Below, piece after piece: positions 5,911 to 7,586 of a stretch of DNA of 7,586 bases (its first letter is position 1; each line of letters begins with the position of its first letter). Under the pieces are notes generated by a model, which did not search any database, was not told the origin of the DNA, and worked only from the letters and a program-made list of their open reading frames with translations. This DNA is from Planktotalea sp. (GTDB lineage Bacteria; Pseudomonadota; Alphaproteobacteria; Rhodobacterales; Rhodobacteraceae): NCBI GenBank assembly GCA_024645145.1, contig JAHEGL010000138.1, positions 1 through 7,586 on the forward strand, given 5' to 3'. The translations under genes and the position numbers were made by a program.

Positions 5911-6669
5911 ATGAAGGTCATCGTACCTGTCAAACGCGTGATTGATTATAACGTGAAAGTTCGCGTCAAAGCGGATGGAAGCGGTGTTGATCTCGCCAAT
6001 GTGAAAATGTCCATGAACCCGTTCGACGAGATTGCTGTTGAACAGGCGATCCGCCTCAAAGAGGCAGGCAAAGCGGACGAAGTGATCGCAGTTTCTGTCG
6101 GCGTGAAGCAAGCGCAAGAAACACTGCGCACTGCTTTGGCAATGGGCGCAGATCGTGCGATCCTCGTGATTGCGGCAGAAGATGTTCACACAGATATCGA
6201 ACCGCTCACAGTTGCGAAAATCCTGAAAGGGATCATCGACGAAGAGCAGCCAGGCCTTGTTCTTTGCGGCAAGCAGGCGATTGACAACGACATGAATGCG
6301 ACCGGCCAGATGCTGTCCGCTTTGATGGGTTGGTCACAGGCAACATTCGCTTCCGAAATCGACATCGAGGGCGACAGTGCCACTGTGACGCGCGAAGTTG
6401 ACGGTGGCTTGCAAACGATCAAAGTGAACATGCCAACGGTGATCACCGTTGATTTGCGCTTGAACGAGCCACGTTATGCGTCCCTGCCAAACATCATGAA
6501 GGCAAAGAAGAAGCCTTTGGATGAGAAAACAGCAGCAGATTACGGCGTTGATGCATCCCCTCGTTTGGAAGTCATCAATACCGTTGAGCCAGCTGCACGC
6601 GCAGCAGGTATCAAGGTCGGCTCTGTTGAAGAGCTGATGGAGAAACTCAAAGAAGCGGGGGCTGTATAA
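5911..6669 (+). CDS. etfB: Electron transfer flavoprotein beta subunit
   Basis: This 252-residue protein is the small subunit of the soluble ETF heterodimer, which takes electrons from acyl-CoA and other dehydrogenases and passes them to ETF:ubiquinone oxidoreductase. It begins [19 protein letters not shown] as mitochondrial ETF-beta does. [16 protein letters not shown] (119-134) is the nucleotide-site segment that in this family binds [12 protein letters not shown] (161-169) leading to [17 protein letters not shown] holds the ETF-beta signature, and [11 protein letters not shown] (191-201) is the recognition loop that docks on dehydrogenases, with Leu192 at the position of the human anchoring Leu195. 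An in-frame ATG at 5872 would add 13 residues; I chose 5911 because AAGGGAG lies 9 nt before it and the protein start matches the family. The stop overlaps the etfA start by one base. Confidence 0.97.
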   Translation: MKVIVPVKRVIDYNVKVRVKADGSGVDLANVKMSMNPFDEIAVEQAIRLKEAGKADEVIAVSVGVKQAQETLRTALAMGADRAILVIAAEDVHTDIEPLTVAKILKGIIDEEQPGLVLCGKQAIDNDMNATGQMLSALMGWSQATFASEIDIEGDSATVTREVDGGLQTIKVNMPTVITVDLRLNEPRYASLPNIMKAKKKPLDEKTAADYGVDASPRLEVINTVEPAARAAGIKVGSVEELMEKLKEAGAV

Positions 6670-7586
6670 TGGCTGTTCTCTTACTTGCAGAAGTGACCGA
6701 CGGCGAACTGGCGCTCGACGCGACAGCGAAAGCTGTCACAGCAGCGGCTGCTTTGGGCGATGTGACTGTATTGGCTACAGGCGCGACATGCGCAGACGCA
6801 GCAGCACAAGCGGCGACAATCGAAGGCGTCTCCAAGGTGCTTTGCGCGGAAGATGCGATCTATGGCAAGCGTTTGGCAGAGCCAGTCGCAGATTTGATCG
6901 TGTCCCTTGCGGGCGACTACGAGCACATCGTAGCGCCAGCTACGACAGACGCCAAGAACATCATGCCGCGCGTTGCAGCCTTACTTGATGTTATGGTGAT
7001 GTCTGATGTGACGGCTGTCGTCGACGGTTCTACGTTCGAACGTCCGATCTACGCGGGTAACGCGATGCAGACTGTAAAGTCTTCTGACGCTAAGAAAGTC
7101 ATCACCTTCCGCGGTGCGACGTTTGATGCGGCAGGCATGGGCGCTTCTGCCTCTGTTGAAAACATCGGTGCGGCGGCTGATCCTGCGCTTAGCTCTTGGG
7201 TTGAAGACAAGGTTGCAGCCTCTGATCGTCCAGAGCTCACATCTGCGGCTGTGGTTGTGTCTGGCGGTCGCGGTGTTGGCTCTGAAGATGATTTCAAGAT
7301 CATCGAAGCTTTGGCAGACAAGCTGAACGCAGCGGTTGGCGCATCCCGCGCGGCTGTTGATAGCGGCTACGCACCAAACGACTGGCAGGTTGGCCAGACG
7401 GGTAAAGTGGTTGCGCCTGATCTTTACGTGGCTGTTGGTATCTCCGGTGCGATCCAGCACTTGGCTGGTATGAAGGACAGCAAGATCATCGTAGCGATCA
7501 ACAAAGACGAAGAAGCGCCGATCTTCCAGGTTGCGGACTTCGGTCTTGTTGCTGACCTCTTTGACGCGATTCCGGAGCTTACATCG
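6669..7586 (+). CDS. etfA: Electron transfer flavoprotein alpha subunit (cut at right edge)
   Basis: 306 codons of the FAD-binding ETF subunit are present, open to the end of the window. Homologues of this type are about 308-310 residues, and the last residues here (IPELTS) are near the family's end, so only about 2-4 codons are missing. Domain I (about 1-185) packs on EtfB. Domain II carries the FAD site: SGGRGVGS (198-205), [10 protein letters not shown] (222-231) with Ser226-Arg227 at the position of human Ser248-Arg249, VGQTGK (241-246) with Thr244, and [18 protein letters not shown] (255-272) with His264, followed by [16 protein letters not shown]. The start ATG (6669-6671) shares its A with the etfB stop codon (TAATG), indicating translational coupling and equal subunit output. 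Confidence 0.97.
   Translation, partial: MAVLLLAEVTDGELALDATAKAVTAAAALGDVTVLATGATCADAAAQAATIEGVSKVLCAEDAIYGKRLAEPVADLIVSLAGDYEHIVAPATTDAKNIMPRVAALLDVMVMSDVTAVVDGSTFERPIYAGNAMQTVKSSDAKKVITFRGATFDAAGMGASASVENIGAAADPALSSWVEDKVAASDRPELTSAAVVVSGGRGVGSEDDFKIIEALADKLNAAVGASRAAVDSGYAPNDWQVGQTGKVVAPDLYVAVGISGAIQHLAGMKDSKIIVAINKDEEAPIFQVADFGLVADLFDAIPELTS

Noticed and set aside
5755..6189. 144-codon minus-strand open frame spanning the etfB leader and N-terminus
   Set aside because: It mostly overlaps etfB, no ribosome binding site was recognised, and the protein is unlike anything known to me.
6981..7460. 159-codon minus-strand open frame opposite etfA
   Set aside because: etfA in this stretch matches the FAD-binding domain nearly throughout; the antisense frame is rich in Arg/Cys/His with no family wording.
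1..7586. Mobile element, defence system, CRISPR array or biosynthetic cluster
   Set aside because: Every sizeable stretch is explained by ordinary core genes or short gaps; no transposase, integrase, nuclease or regularly spaced repeats were seen.

Overview
The window looks like a piece of a Rhodobacterales (Roseobacter-type alphaproteobacterial) chromosome. This rests on protein wording rather than any database search: the EF-Tu N-terminus ([10 protein letters not shown]), a 768-residue ParC with [10 protein letters not shown] in its breakage-reunion domain, a two-helix HIG1-type membrane protein, and an etfB-etfA pair very close in sequence to mitochondrial ETF. I see no insertion sequence, prophage, CRISPR array, tRNA or rRNA. 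It reads as core-genome sequence with short intergenic gaps.

Left half, minus strand (1-3278): reading leftwards from a divergent control region come parC (topoisomerase IV subunit A), a lipoprotein gene of unknown function with an acidic tail, and the first 38 codons of tuf (EF-Tu), which runs off the left edge. The tuf leader has a possible promoter and a small hairpin. parC and the lipoprotein gene are 61 nt apart and probably share transcripts.

Divergent region (3279-3462): an AT-rich gap between parC and an SH3-domain gene. It holds a perfect AT-rich inverted repeat and a direct repeat flanking a palindrome. Both are candidate regulatory sites.

Right half, plus strand (3463-7586): a membrane-anchored SH3b-domain protein, a short-chain dehydrogenase/reductase, a 66-residue HIG1-type membrane protein, a PduO-type cob(I)alamin adenosyltransferase, then etfB and etfA (etfA is cut by the right edge about 2-3 codons before its expected stop). 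The HIG1 protein and the adenosyltransferase are almost contiguous, and etfB/etfA overlap by one base, so each pair is translationally tight. Functionally the right end concerns mitochondrion-like energy metabolism: coenzyme B12 for adenosylcobalamin-dependent mutases such as methylmalonyl-CoA mutase, electron collection from acyl-CoA and related dehydrogenases by ETF, and a possible respiratory-complex accessory protein.

I did not find a clear undescribed system. The most useful leads are a terminator-like hairpin that ends one base before the dehydrogenase start codon and contains its apparent ribosome binding site, the repeats in the parC/SH3 divergent region, and the A/T hairpin ahead of etfB.
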